The notes under the pieces are model-generated. The model did not search any database. It worked only from the letters and a program-made list of their open reading frames with translations, and had not been told where the DNA came from. Positions 1 to 11,814 of a DNA stretch of 64,000 nucleotides are shown here, piece after piece. The position numbers were made by a program, and so were the translations under genes. Numbering within the stretch: position 1 is the first letter of the stretch; every line of letters begins with the position of its first letter. The DNA lies in assembly GCF_001594145.1 (NCBI RefSeq), contig NZ_LVCF01000046.1, positions 1-64,000 on the forward strand, read 5' to 3'. This DNA comes from Branchiibius sp. NY16-3462-2. GTDB lineage: Bacteria > Actinomycetota > Actinomycetes > Actinomycetales > Dermatophilaceae.

Positions 1-60
1 TCCTTGGTGTCCGCGGCCCCCGGTAACCCCCCCTGCGCCGGCGGCCGCGGACACCAAGGA
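1..60. repeat. 16-bp perfect inverted repeat at the window edge
   Basis: Bases 1-16 and 45-60 are exact reverse complements (arms beginning TCCTTGGTGTCCGCGG and CCGCGGACACCAAGGA), separated by 28 bases. The repeat may extend beyond the window. It lies inside the reading frame of the LysM protein, in the Pro/Ala-rich part, so it is either a coding-region hairpin or an assembly or inversion boundary. Confidence 0.8.
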
Positions 61-379
61 CATCCCCCAGCCCGGATGGGTGACGCCAGCACCCTCACCG
101 ACCAGTCAACGGTGTGCCACCGGCGCCCGACTGATCGCCGGCTGCCCCAGCCGCCAGGAGTCAACGCAGGTGGTCGTGCACCGCGGGGACAGCCTGTGGT
201 CGCTGATCTCCCGGCACCTGCACACCCACGATGCCGCCGTGATCGCCGCCGCGGTACCGCACTGGTACGCCGCGAACAGGTCCGTCATCGGGCCCGACCC
301 GGACCTGCTCCTGGTGGGCCAACGCCTGCACATCCCGGACACCGCACCGACCGAACACACCACCCAGGGGGAACGATGA
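2..379 (+). CDS. LysM domain protein, 5' end outside the window
   Basis: The frame is open to the left edge, so the N-terminus is missing; an in-window GTG at 80 is possible but less likely because the upstream codons read as a typical Pro/Ala-rich linker. The C-terminal part carries one LysM domain (from VVVHRGDSLWSLISRH to the LVGQRLHIP end motif), a fold that binds N-acetylglucosamine-containing glycans such as peptidoglycan. The protein ends about a dozen residues after the LysM. The stop overlaps the next start as ATGA, so the two genes are translationally coupled. LysM proteins next to an Rv3235-type gene and secA are a common actinobacterial arrangement. Any signal peptide or membrane segment would be upstream of the window. 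Confidence 0.75.
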   Translation, partial: PWCPRPPVTPPAPAAADTKDIPQPGWVTPAPSPTSQRCATGARLIAGCPSRQESTQVVVHRGDSLWSLISRHLHTHDAAVIAAAVPHWYAANRSVIGPDPDLLLVGQRLHIPDTAPTEHTTQGER

Positions 380-939
380 GCACCACACCGCACGCCGCCC
401 AGCCGTACGAGAAGTTCCCGCCGCTACGCGTGGTGCCGGCACCCAGTGCCGATCCGGAACCCCTGGAGACGGCGACCGTCACCCAGCTCTTCACCGAGCA
501 GGCCACGCGGCAGGACCGCCGCCGATCGGCGTACGTGCAATCGGCGCTGGCGATCGATTTCCGCGAGTCCGGGGAGGACCCGGTCTTCGGACCTCAGGCG
601 ACCAGGCGCAGCGAGTTGCCCGAACCGGCCGCATGGGCCGGTCAGATCATCGGCGCGGTGCTGGAATGCACGACCGGCCTACGCCCGGTCACCCAGCTCG
701 CCCGATGGCTGGACACCGCTCCACGGGAGATGGTCGCGCGGCGCTACACGACCGCGCAGCGCCGGGGAACGCGCCCGTTGGGCCGGTCCTCGGTCCTGCG
801 CGCCCGGGCCTGCGAACCCGCCGACGGCGTCGCGGAGGTCTCCCTGGTCGTGCAGCACGAGGGCCGGGTGCGCGCCGTGGCCGCACGGCTGTCCGGGGTG
901 GACGGGCGCTGGCTGGTCACCGCGCTGCAGATCGGCTGA
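376..939 (+). CDS. Rv3235-family protein (DUF6459-like)
   Basis: 187 residues. The ATG at 376 overlaps the stop of the LysM gene and follows a purine-rich AGGGGGAACG stretch, so it is preferred over the longer frame reading from position 4. The C-terminal half (VLRARACEPADGVAEVSLVVQHEGRV to the end) has the pattern of the actinobacterial Rv3235 family, small proteins of unknown function encoded close to secA. No membrane segment or signal peptide is visible, so it is probably cytoplasmic. The gene converges on secA. The 121-base gap between them holds two imperfect copies of an ACGGTCACC motif (986-994 and 1037-1045) and a small GTCAC/GTGAC dyad, which may help termination. Confidence 0.7.
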   Translation: MSTTPHAAQPYEKFPPLRVVPAPSADPEPLETATVTQLFTEQATRQDRRRSAYVQSALAIDFRESGEDPVFGPQATRRSELPEPAAWAGQIIGAVLECTTGLRPVTQLARWLDTAPREMVARRYTTAQRRGTRPLGRSSVLRARACEPADGVAEVSLVVQHEGRVRAVAARLSGVDGRWLVTALQIG

Positions 940-1060
940 GCGCGGGACGCCGACCGGCGAGCCATTTAACGTCGTGTGGTGGCTAACGGTCACCGTGACA
1001 ACCACCGCCCGACCTGTTGACGTCCAGTGGTGCCTCACGGTCACCAGGGCGTACGCCGGG

Positions 1061-3805
<2,745 letters not shown>

Positions 3806-3884
3806 AAGCTCTCCTGCAATGGGTGGACAGACCTACCAAGACTAACGGGCGTGGGCCGGATCACCGTTCCCACACCAAAACCGG

Positions 3885-6137
3885 ATGCGCGTGCGGCCGC
3901 GTCCGTGGTTGCCTGCTGGGGTGGATGACGCCTTCCTGGCCGCGACCGTCCCCGTGTTGACCGTCCCCTCCCCGACCGGTGACCACGTGACGCTGCGCGC
4001 CCACGCACCGCGCGACGTACCGGCGATCGTGGCGATGTGCACCGATGAGCGGATGCGCCGCTTCGTGCCGTTGCCCAGCCCGTACGCCGGGCCCCAGGCC
4101 CTCGCGTTCCTGGACTCCGTGGCCGCCGGCTGGCGCGACGATTCCATCCTGGCCTGGGCGATCGACGTCGACGGATCGTTCGCCGGGTCGGTGAATCTCA
4201 AACTGGTGGCCCCCGGGACCCGGGAGATCGGCTTCAGCCTGCACCCGGCGTACCGCGGGCAGGGTCTGATGACCCGGGCGGTGCGCACGGTGCTGGATTA
4301 CGCGTACGACGGGCTCGGGCTGGGCACCGTCCTGTGGCGCGCCGCGGTAGGCAACTGGGCCTCCCGTCGCGTCGCATGGGCGAACGGCTTCACCGTGGAC
4401 GGCACCTGGCCGGCCAGCCACCCGGTCGGCGACGGCGAGGTCGCCGGGACGTGGCTGGGTCACCGGCACGCGACCGATCCGGGGGAACCGAAACTGCCGT
4501 GGTGGGAGCCAGCGGTCCTGGAAGGCGACGGGGTCCGGCTGCGGCCGTGGCGGGAATCGGACGCGGGCGTGCAGACCGACGACGAGACGACGGTGCGGTT
4601 CTGGGGTCGCGCCGCACCCGGCGCTGGCTCGTTTGCCGAGGTGCTGACCAGCCAGCAGGAGCGGATGGCCGGGGGTGACGCGATCTTCTGGTGCACCGCG
4701 TCGGCGATCGACGACCAGCCGCTCGGCGGGATCGAACTGGTCAATCTGGCGACCCACGACCGGTGGGGACGGGGCCGCTTGGGCTACTGGCTGCACCCGT
4801 CGGCCCGTGGCCGAGGCGCGCTCGGGAAGGCATTGGAGCTGCTCATTCCGCACGCGTTCGGCGAGCTGGGTCTGCAACGCCTCGAAGCCGGGGTCGACCA
4901 GGAGAACACCGCCTCGCTGCGGGTGCTGCGCCGGGCGGGCTTCCGGCTCATCGGCACGGAGAAGAACGCCCTGACGTACGTCGGCACCCGGGTCAGCGAC
5001 GCCGTCCAGTTCGAGGTGTCCGCTTCCGACGATCGCGAGGCGCAGCGGGTCGAACCGCGGATCGCGCCGGTGCTCCTCACCGAGCGATTGCGGCTGCGGC
5101 CGTGGCGATCCGACGACGCACCTCGCCCGGGCCAGGAGAGAGACGAGCTCAGCGAGCGCTTCATGCCGGCCAACGCCCAACCCGGGCCGGCGCTGCCGTG
5201 GGAGCAGTGGTTCGCGCGGCGCCAGCGACTGACCGACAGCGGCGAGGTCACGTGCTGGTGCATCGCCGACGCGACCACCGACGAACCGCTGGGCGACATC
5301 CTGCTCTTCGGGTTCGACGAGAACGTCAAGGGCAACGCGGAACTCGGCTACTGGCTGCACACGAATGCTCGTGGGCACGGCTATGTCGACGAAGCAGTCG
5401 AGGCGGTCGTGCGCTGGGCGTTCGCCGACGGGGGCCTGACCCGGCTGCACGCGGGCACCGACACGGATAACGTCGCGTCCCAGAACGTCCTGCGCAGAGC
5501 GGGTTTCAAACTCTGGGGCAGCGATCGGCAGAACTGGACCCGGATGGACGGCACCGCGTCCGACGGCACGTTCTTCGAACTGCTGGCCACCGATGACCGA
5601 GAAGCGCAGCGGGCCACGCCACCGCCGACGCTGCACACGGACCGCGTGTGGCTGCGCCCGTTCTCGCGCCACGATGCCGAACGAATGACGCAGGCGCAGG
5701 CCGACCCTGTCTTCCGGCATTGGTTCAACTCGACCCCTCGATCAGTCGAACTCAACCGCGAGCGCGCCGCACAGCGGTCGCTGATCGACACCGGCCGGTG
5801 GGGAATCGGATGGGTGATCTGTGCACCCGGTAGCGATGAGCTGGCCGGCGGGATCAGCATCCAGAACATCGAGAACGGCGAGGCCGAGATCGGCTACTGG
5901 ATGCACCCGGACGCCCGCGGCAAGGGTCTGATGAGCGCAGCACTGCGCGAAGTGACCCGGTGGGCGTTCGCCGACGGCGGCTTCCGGCACCTCGCGGTGC
6001 AGGTCGCCGAGGGCAACGAGGCCTCGATCCGGGTCGCGCTCGCCGCCGGCTACCGACCGGTCGGAGCGTGGCACCAGCGCGAGGTCCTCGGCGACGGAAG
6101 GGTGGTCGATCTCCTCGCGTTCGACCGGGTGCCGTAG
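3885..6137 (+). CDS. Four tandem GNAT acetyltransferase domains in one protein
   Basis: 750 residues built from four RimJ/RimL-type GNAT domains, each about 185 residues. The acetyl-CoA pyrophosphate-binding loops recur at about residues 120 (HPAYRGQGLM), 305 (HPSARGRGAL), 494 (HTNARGHGYV) and 675 (HPDARGKGLM). Each is followed by the family's AVR/VLRRAGF-type segment. GNAT enzymes acetylate amines such as protein N-termini or small molecules; the substrate is unknown. The start is uncertain: ATG 3885 lacks a clear ribosome site, and a GTG thirteen codons in is an alternative. The next gene starts 11 bases after the stop, suggesting a two-gene operon. Confidence 0.9.
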   Translation: MRVRPRPWLPAGVDDAFLAATVPVLTVPSPTGDHVTLRAHAPRDVPAIVAMCTDERMRRFVPLPSPYAGPQALAFLDSVAAGWRDDSILAWAIDVDGSFAGSVNLKLVAPGTREIGFSLHPAYRGQGLMTRAVRTVLDYAYDGLGLGTVLWRAAVGNWASRRVAWANGFTVDGTWPASHPVGDGEVAGTWLGHRHATDPGEPKLPWWEPAVLEGDGVRLRPWRESDAGVQTDDETTVRFWGRAAPGAGSFAEVLTSQQERMAGGDAIFWCTASAIDDQPLGGIELVNLATHDRWGRGRLGYWLHPSARGRGALGKALELLIPHAFGELGLQRLEAGVDQENTASLRVLRRAGFRLIGTEKNALTYVGTRVSDAVQFEVSASDDREAQRVEPRIAPVLLTERLRLRPWRSDDAPRPGQERDELSERFMPANAQPGPALPWEQWFARRQRLTDSGEVTCWCIADATTDEPLGDILLFGFDENVKGNAELGYWLHTNARGHGYVDEAVEAVVRWAFADGGLTRLHAGTDTDNVASQNVLRRAGFKLWGSDRQNWTRMDGTASDGTFFELLATDDREAQRATPPPTLHTDRVWLRPFSRHDAERMTQAQADPVFRHWFNSTPRSVELNRERAAQRSLIDTGRWGIGWVICAPGSDELAGGISIQNIENGEAEIGYWMHPDARGKGLMSAALREVTRWAFADGGFRHLAVQVAEGNEASIRVALAAGYRPVGAWHQREVLGDGRVVDLLAFDRVP

Positions 6138-6148
6138 CGTCCAGACGC

Positions 6149-6778
6149 GTGAGCGAACGCCTCGAACGGTCGGGGGCCGAGATCGGCAACCTCTATCCGT
6201 GGTTCACCGCCAGCCTCATCCCCCGGGCCATCGCCTGGGTGTCCTCGATCAGCGCCGATGGGGTGCCCAATCTCGCGCCGCACTCCTTCACGACCGTGGC
6301 CGGCGTGGATCCGCCGACGTTGTGCTTCGTGTCGGTGGGCGCCAAGGACACGCTGGCCAACGTGCGCGCGACCGGCGAGTTCGTGCTGCAGATCGGTCGC
6401 TGGTCGCAGTTGGCCCAGATGAATGACAGTGCCACCCCGTTTCCGGCCGACCAGGACGAGTTCACGGCTGCGCACCTCGCCACGACACCCAGCACCGTGG
6501 TGCGGCCCCCGCGGGTGGCCGATGCGCCGGTCGCTTTTGAGTGCCGGGCCAGCGGCGAGCACGTCATCGGCGACTGCGTGATGGTCTTCGGCGAGGTGGT
6601 GCACCTGTCGGTGGATCCGGCCGTCCTGGCTGAGGACGGACTGCCCGACGCACGTGCTCTTGACCCGCTCTCCCGCCTCGGCCGCAGCGAGTGGGGCCGG
6701 CTGGGTCAAGTCTTCGCGACCGACCGGATTACGTTGCCGCAGTGGGATTCCGGGCGCCGGTCGCCCGAGGTCGACTAG
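6149..6778 (+). CDS. Flavin reductase-like, FMN-binding split-barrel protein
   Basis: 209 residues. The GTG start lies 11 bases after the GNAT stop, and the upstream part of the frame would overlap that gene. The sequence fits the DIM6/NTAB flavin reductase-like family: an N-terminal NLYPWFTASLIPRAIAWVSS, a FTTVAGVDPPTLCFVSVG strand pair, and the FVLQIGRW segment typical of FMN-binding split barrels. Members reduce flavin with NAD(P)H or are coupled to a monooxygenase; several are uncharacterised. The partner is not evident here. It is presumably co-transcribed with the four-domain acetyltransferase upstream. It converges with the patatin-like gene, leaving only 16 bases between the two stops. 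Confidence 0.85.
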   Translation: MSERLERSGAEIGNLYPWFTASLIPRAIAWVSSISADGVPNLAPHSFTTVAGVDPPTLCFVSVGAKDTLANVRATGEFVLQIGRWSQLAQMNDSATPFPADQDEFTAAHLATTPSTVVRPPRVADAPVAFECRASGEHVIGDCVMVFGEVVHLSVDPAVLAEDGLPDARALDPLSRLGRSEWGRLGQVFATDRITLPQWDSGRRSPEVD

Positions 6779-6794
6779 ATCGGCCGGCCCTCGC

Positions 6795-9617
6795 TCAGGC
6801 CGCCAGCCCCGGGGTCTGGGGGCGCGCCGTACCCGTGCGCACCGGCTGGTGCAGCACACCGAGGGCCTCCTGCCCGATGAGTCGCCCCAACTCGGCGTAC
6901 GCCGCGAACTGGCCCTCGTCGAACCACTGGTCCGCGGTGCTGTCGTAGGGGAACACCTCATGACCCTTGGTATTGGCGTAGGTCATCAACCACGGCGGGC
7001 AGCCTTGCCACAGCACCGCTTTGGCGAAGATGAGACGTCCACGGCGGTGTTGCGGATCCAGGCCGGAAGCAGCCGGGTAGTCGATACGTCCCTCGAGCAC
7101 ACAACCTTTGGTGATCCGGGCGTTCAGAGCGGCAAAGTCATCAGCAGGGCCGAATGGTGCCCCGGTGCCCGGTGCGAGATCCTGCAGCGCGCCGTCGTCA
7201 AAGGTGATCTGCACACCCAGTTCGGCTTCTGCCAGCCGCACGGCCTCCCCCAGGCCGGACAGGTTGGGTGGGGTGTCGCCACCCGCATCGATGCACACGA
7301 TGGTGTGGCAGCGGCGCCGTAACGCCTCGACCAACCCGAGGTTCTCGTAGTGGCCCCCGTCGGTAACCTGCACCAGACGTCCCCACGCCGGATGCAGACC
7401 CAGCAACTCGGCGTACAGATATCCGGCGCCACGGTAGGTGGGCAGATTGAACCGCCACGCGTAGCCCGGGCCGCGCTCGCTGGCCGCCACCTGACTGCTG
7501 CGGGCCATGAACTCCGGATTGGGCAACCACGTGCCCAGCCGGGCACCGGAGATGGCCAGAAGTTTCTCGATGCCGGTGCTCGAGCGGCCCATGCTGGAGG
7601 CGAATGCGCCGCCGCTGGTGGCCACGGCTGCCTGAACGGTCAGATCCCGCTGGACCCGCCCGCGCACCAACCGCGCCAGGTCGCCCGTCGCGATCCACCC
7701 GACGTCGGGGCCACCCACGAAGTCGGGACCGATGGTGTACGACGTCGCGGTCAGGCCGGCTTCACCCTGCGCGGCACCGCTGAGCGTGGTTGCGGCGGCG
7801 AAGACGAACTGTGGTGTCGCCGTCGTGCCGAACTTCTGCAGCTGGGTGAACTCACCGAAGTCGTAGGGCCGGGCACCGGGTCGGCCGGATGCGGGCGGCC
7901 GGACCGCAAAGGCCCGTGCGAGCCGCCGCCGGTAGAACGGATGCAGGCTGCTGCTGGTGACGTCGAGGTTGGCCAGCATCAACCACAGCAGACTGATCGC
8001 GATCAGGAGCGCGAGCACCGCCCGGCCGTCGCCACCGGACAACCGGTTCTCGAATGCCCAGACGGCCACGCCGCCGAAGGTCACCACCCAGGCCAGTGCG
8101 ATCACCGCCAGCGTCGCAACGACGATCAGCAGTTGCAACATGCCGCGTGGGACCGCAGCGGGTGCGCCCTGACCGCCCTTGCCGAACCAGCCCGCCACCT
8201 TGGCGAAAATCCCCCGCCTGCGCCACAGGATGGTCGCCACGACGGCGGCGTAGTTCACCAGAGCTACGACCGAGCCGGTCCAGACCAGGTGACGCGTCGA
8301 TCCTTCGAACAGCGCATCGGCAACGCGCATGACGCTGGGTGCGGCGATGGTCACCAGGACGGTGAGTAGGAGCGCAGCGCAGACCCCGGTGGCCAGCCGC
8401 ATCATCAGCCAGCGCCACCGGTCGGGCCCCGTGCGCTCCGTGCTGCCCGCGGTGGAATCGGGCAACCGGCCGTACTCACACACACACGCGCCGAAGATCG
8501 CGACCAGGAACGTCACCGAAAGAATCGCCACCAACCACCACGCGCCCTGGTTGAGCGGCACGTCCCGGTTGCCGACCGGACTGATCGCAGCCAACGGCAC
8601 TCTCGCGTACAACGCTCCGGCGAGGATGCCGAAGACCACGGCCGGGCACCACAACAGCAGTTGGGTGACCACGAGGCACCGCGCCAGCGTTCCCAGGGCC
8701 ACCACGAGCGCACCGGGAGTGTCTGCGATGTAACTGGAGTGCCGTCGGATCCACTCGTACTCCTCGCTGCTCTCGCCGAAGACCTGACCGAGCCGACGCG
8801 GCGCCGGCGGCTCGTCGTTGCGACCCAACGCCTGCAGATAAGCGCCCGCGGTATAGCCGCCGCCGGAGACCGACACGACGTAGTCGGGCTCGACCGCGGG
8901 ATGCAGGTCCTTCGGAGGGCGGGTCAGCTGCTGCATCGCGCCGAGGGCCACACTGGCCGAACGCACGCCACCACCGGACAGGCAGATCGCCGTACCAGGC
9001 CCGGATCCGGGTCCGAAGGGCGTCACGGCGGCAGGCACATACGCCCGGCGCCATCGCGCTCCTTGCTGGTCGCCGTCCGGGGCAGCCGCGGAGTGCGGGG
9101 CGATCTGCACGACGTAGTTCCCGGCGTGCGTACGCCGATCGCTCAGGCGCCGTCGCGCGGTGAGCACCCGCGCGAGGACCAACGGGCCGACGATTAGCGC
9201 GATGGATGCCGGCACCAACCCCACCAGCGCCGCCGTGGCAAGGACGGCGAGGATCGGTGGCGCCGCCGTACCGGTCATCAACAACACGTCGCGCACCAGG
9301 TGGGCCAGGGCTGCGCCCACCGCGCACAGCGCAGCGCCGCCACCGAGCCAGCGGGCGTATGGCGTCCACGCGAAGCAGTAGGCAAGTGTCCCCCACCCGC
9401 CGAGCAGCAGCAGATAACCAACGGGGTACAGCAGGCTGGGTGCAGGTGCGGACACCGGCCGGGGATCTGCGAGGCCCACGTCCTGGTGGTGCGCCAGGCA
9501 CCAGGCCAGCACCACCGCCCCCGCAGTGATGGCGATGATCAACGCGGCCAGGGTGCGGCCGCGGGCGTGGCGTTGCTCGGCGGGAAACGCGACCGGTAGT
9601 CCGGCACGAATGATCAC
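6795..9617 (-). CDS. Membrane-embedded patatin-like phospholipase
   Basis: 940 residues from the GTG at 9617, chosen because GGAGGAG lies just upstream and because the longer frame (GTG 9674) would start inside a strong hairpin. Patatin-like hydrolases use a Ser-Asp dyad. Here an oxyanion-hole motif LSGGGVRSA (about residue 212) is followed by the nucleophile region VSVSGGGYTAG (about 250) and a DGG-type aspartate motif TDGGHYENLG (about 752). Several hydrophobic segments lie before the first motif (about 20-165), and more lie between the nucleophile and the aspartate (about 290-540). The catalytic domain therefore appears split by membrane helices, which is unusual. The nucleophile elbow is SVSGG rather than the standard GxSxG. 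The substrate is probably membrane lipid but not shown. Confidence 0.75.
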   Translation of the reverse strand: MIIRAGLPVAFPAEQRHARGRTLAALIIAITAGAVVLAWCLAHHQDVGLADPRPVSAPAPSLLYPVGYLLLLGGWGTLAYCFAWTPYARWLGGGAALCAVGAALAHLVRDVLLMTGTAAPPILAVLATAALVGLVPASIALIVGPLVLARVLTARRRLSDRRTHAGNYVVQIAPHSAAAPDGDQQGARWRRAYVPAAVTPFGPGSGPGTAICLSGGGVRSASVALGAMQQLTRPPKDLHPAVEPDYVVSVSGGGYTAGAYLQALGRNDEPPAPRRLGQVFGESSEEYEWIRRHSSYIADTPGALVVALGTLARCLVVTQLLLWCPAVVFGILAGALYARVPLAAISPVGNRDVPLNQGAWWLVAILSVTFLVAIFGACVCEYGRLPDSTAGSTERTGPDRWRWLMMRLATGVCAALLLTVLVTIAAPSVMRVADALFEGSTRHLVWTGSVVALVNYAAVVATILWRRRGIFAKVAGWFGKGGQGAPAAVPRGMLQLLIVVATLAVIALAWVVTFGGVAVWAFENRLSGGDGRAVLALLIAISLLWLMLANLDVTSSSLHPFYRRRLARAFAVRPPASGRPGARPYDFGEFTQLQKFGTTATPQFVFAAATTLSGAAQGEAGLTATSYTIGPDFVGGPDVGWIATGDLARLVRGRVQRDLTVQAAVATSGGAFASSMGRSSTGIEKLLAISGARLGTWLPNPEFMARSSQVAASERGPGYAWRFNLPTYRGAGYLYAELLGLHPAWGRLVQVTDGGHYENLGLVEALRRRCHTIVCIDAGGDTPPNLSGLGEAVRLAEAELGVQITFDDGALQDLAPGTGAPFGPADDFAALNARITKGCVLEGRIDYPAASGLDPQHRRGRLIFAKAVLWQGCPPWLMTYANTKGHEVFPYDSTADQWFDEGQFAAYAELGRLIGQEALGVLHQPVRTGTARPQTPGLAA

Positions 9618-9633
9618 GGCTCCTCCGTCCGGC

Positions 9634-9668
9634 TGTGGTGGCCGGCCGGTCCGCGACCGGCCACCACA
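9634..9668 (-). terminator. Strong hairpin between the OPT transporter and patatin-like genes
   Basis: TGTGGTGGCCGG (9634-9645) pairs perfectly with CCGGCCACCACA (9657-9668) around an 11-base loop. It lies downstream of the OPT gene on the minus strand. There is no T-run, so termination may be of the hairpin-only type. It argues against the GTG at 9674 as the patatin-like start. Confidence 0.6.
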
Positions 9669-9732
9669 ACTCACCGATCAGGAGGCACCGACCGGGGACC
9701 TACGGACATGCCCGCGCAAGAATTTTCCGGAC

Positions 9733-11727
9733 TCAGTCGTGGGGCGTCTCCGGCGCCGTGGTGTGGCTGGCGATCGAGCGCGTCCGGGCGTACAGCCACA
9801 CGATGAGGCCGGCGAACACGATGACGCCCAGCCAGTTGGCGATCGTGGTAAACCCGTCCCCCATGACCGCCAGCGGCTCGTCGTTGCCGGTGGCCGCCAC
9901 GATGCCGGCGAACAGCACGCCGTACAGACTCTCCCCCACGATCAACCCGGTGGCCATCAGGATGCCCAACCGCTTGCGGAACTGCGGGTTCGGGCCCCGG
10001 GCCGCCCAGTTGTCGTAGATCCGGCCGAGGAAGGCACCAATCGGAATGATCAAGGTCAGCGCCATCGGCAGATACATGCCCATACCGACGGCCAGCGGCG
10101 GCAGCCGCAGGTTGCTCGTGGTCTTGCCGAGGACTTCGTCGATCGCGATCACCACGGCACCGATGAGTGCGCCGAGGCCGATCAACGACCAGTTCAAGGA
10201 ACCGCCGAAGACACCCTTGACCAACGCGGAGATGAGCGCGGCTTGCGGTGCGGCGAGCGCATCCGCCTTTGCCCCCGGCGCGCCCTGGAAACCGAAGGCG
10301 GTCTGCATCAGCTCCAGCACCGGAGGGATGATCAGCGATCCGAAAGCCACGCCGATGATCAGCGCGACCTGCTGTTTCCACGGGGTGGCCCCGACCAGTT
10401 GTCCGGTCTTGAGGTCCTGCAGGTTGTCGTTGGAGATGGTCGCCACGCCGAAGACCACGGCCGTCGTGAACAGCGTGTAGGCGACCAGTGCTTCCAACTC
10501 GTTGCCGCTGGCTCCGCCGTACGTCACCTTGATCAGCAGGGCCGCGGTGATCGCGACCAGGATGCCGACGCCGGAGATGGGACTGTTCGATGAGCCGATC
10601 AGCCCGGCCATATAGCCACAGACGGCCGCGATCAGCAGCCCGGCCACCAGCACGAAGACGACACTCACCGCGATGATGCCCCCGGCGCTGCCGGCCAGAG
10701 CAGTGTCCTTGACGAAATCCCACAGGAGCAGACCGATCGGGATCAGGAAGAGCACCGAGACCGCGGCGACGATCTGGATCGGGATGTCCCGCTCGGTGAT
10801 GTCCACCTCGTGGCCCGTACGCCGCTCGCGGGACGAGGCGACCGCCTCCACCACCCCGCGCACCACCGGACCGATCAGCTTCAGCAAGGTCCACACCGCC
10901 GCCACGGCAATCGCACCGGCACCCACGAAACGCACGTCCGAAGCGAAGACCCCACTGACGGTGTCCATGATGTCGCCGGTGGCCGGGACCTTGCCGCTGG
11001 TGCGGATCGGCAAGATCACGAAGAAGGAGATGACCAGGCCGACGAGCATCGCGATCCCGACGGTGATACCCACCAGATGTCCGACACCGATCAGCGCCAG
11101 CGACAAGCTGGCCCCGAACATGGTCCCGCCGGACCCGACCCGGAAGGCTGCCGCCAGCGAATTGCTGACGACCTTCAGCGACGCCAGGAGAGAGAAGGCT
11201 GCGGCGGAGACGGCACCCATGACGATGACGTGCAGACCGGCTTTGCTCTCTTCGGCGCCACCACTGCTGTCGCCCACTTTGAGCACCTCGGCGCCGGCGA
11301 CCCCTTCCGGATAGGGCAGATCCGACCCGGTCACCAGCGCCCGGCGCAGCGGGATGGAATACATCACCCCCAGCGTGCCGCCCACCGCGCACACGGCCAC
11401 GGTGATCCAGTACGGGAAGCCGGTCCACCAGCCGATCATGATCAGGCCGGGCAGCACGAAGATGATCGCTGACAGCGTGCCCGCCGCCGAGGCGATGGTC
11501 TGCACGATGTTGTTCTCGACGATGGAGTGATCGGCGAAGTAGCGCAGCACCGCCATCGAGATGACGGCCGCGGGGATGGCGGTGGCGAAGGTCAGGCCCA
11601 CCTTCAGCCCCAGATAGACGTTCGCGGCGGTGAACACCAAGGTGATGATTCCGCCGAGAATCACACTGCGGACTGTCAGTTCACGGACCTGGCCTGCCGC
11701 CCGGGGAGTTTCGGTGCTGGTGGTCAT
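9733..11727 (-). CDS. OPT family oligopeptide transporter
   Basis: 664 residues and highly hydrophobic throughout, with more than a dozen predicted membrane helices. The N-terminal REL(T)VRSVILGGIITLVFTAANVY segment and the central region around TISNDNLQDLKTGQLVGATPWKQQ match the bacterial OPT family (also annotated as OPT/YSL peptide permeases), which take up peptides or metal chelates. The ATG at 11727 is chosen because the first 24 codons of the longer frame would run into the hpf terminator. Upstream GTAAGAAAG is only a weak ribosome site. The gene is flanked by hairpins on both sides and looks monocistronic. Confidence 0.85.
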   Translation of the reverse strand: MTTSTETPRAAGQVRELTVRSVILGGIITLVFTAANVYLGLKVGLTFATAIPAAVISMAVLRYFADHSIVENNIVQTIASAAGTLSAIIFVLPGLIMIGWWTGFPYWITVAVCAVGGTLGVMYSIPLRRALVTGSDLPYPEGVAGAEVLKVGDSSGGAEESKAGLHVIVMGAVSAAAFSLLASLKVVSNSLAAAFRVGSGGTMFGASLSLALIGVGHLVGITVGIAMLVGLVISFFVILPIRTSGKVPATGDIMDTVSGVFASDVRFVGAGAIAVAAVWTLLKLIGPVVRGVVEAVASSRERRTGHEVDITERDIPIQIVAAVSVLFLIPIGLLLWDFVKDTALAGSAGGIIAVSVVFVLVAGLLIAAVCGYMAGLIGSSNSPISGVGILVAITAALLIKVTYGGASGNELEALVAYTLFTTAVVFGVATISNDNLQDLKTGQLVGATPWKQQVALIIGVAFGSLIIPPVLELMQTAFGFQGAPGAKADALAAPQAALISALVKGVFGGSLNWSLIGLGALIGAVVIAIDEVLGKTTSNLRLPPLAVGMGMYLPMALTLIIPIGAFLGRIYDNWAARGPNPQFRKRLGILMATGLIVGESLYGVLFAGIVAATGNDEPLAVMGDGFTTIANWLGVIVFAGLIVWLYARTRSIASHTTAPETPHD

Positions 11728-11771
11728 CTTTCTTACGATATGACCGCACGATCGCCACGTATACGACAAAA

Positions 11772-11800
11772 CGTGCCCACCCCGGATCGGGGTGGGCACG
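11772..11800 (-). terminator. Rho-independent terminator of hpf
   Basis: CGTGCCCACCCC (11772-11783) and GGGGTGGGCACG (11789-11800) form a perfect 12-bp stem with a 5-base loop. On the minus strand the stem is followed by TTTTGTCG, giving the U-tract of an intrinsic terminator. It begins 15 bases after the hpf stop. Confidence 0.9.
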
Positions 11801-11814
11801 TGTGAGGTGACAGG

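Noticed and set aside
940..1060. A small RNA or protein gene between the Rv3235-like gene and secA
   Set aside because: Only short imperfect repeats of ACGGTCACC are seen; no frame or promoter is convincing.
3861..5720. 619-codon frame antisense to the four-domain GNAT gene
   Set aside because: The sense strand has four GNAT motifs; the antisense product is Arg/Pro-rich without a domain.
9671..11428. 585-codon second minus-strand frame within the OPT transporter
   Set aside because: It is out of frame with the clear transporter, Arg/Gly-rich and not membrane-like.
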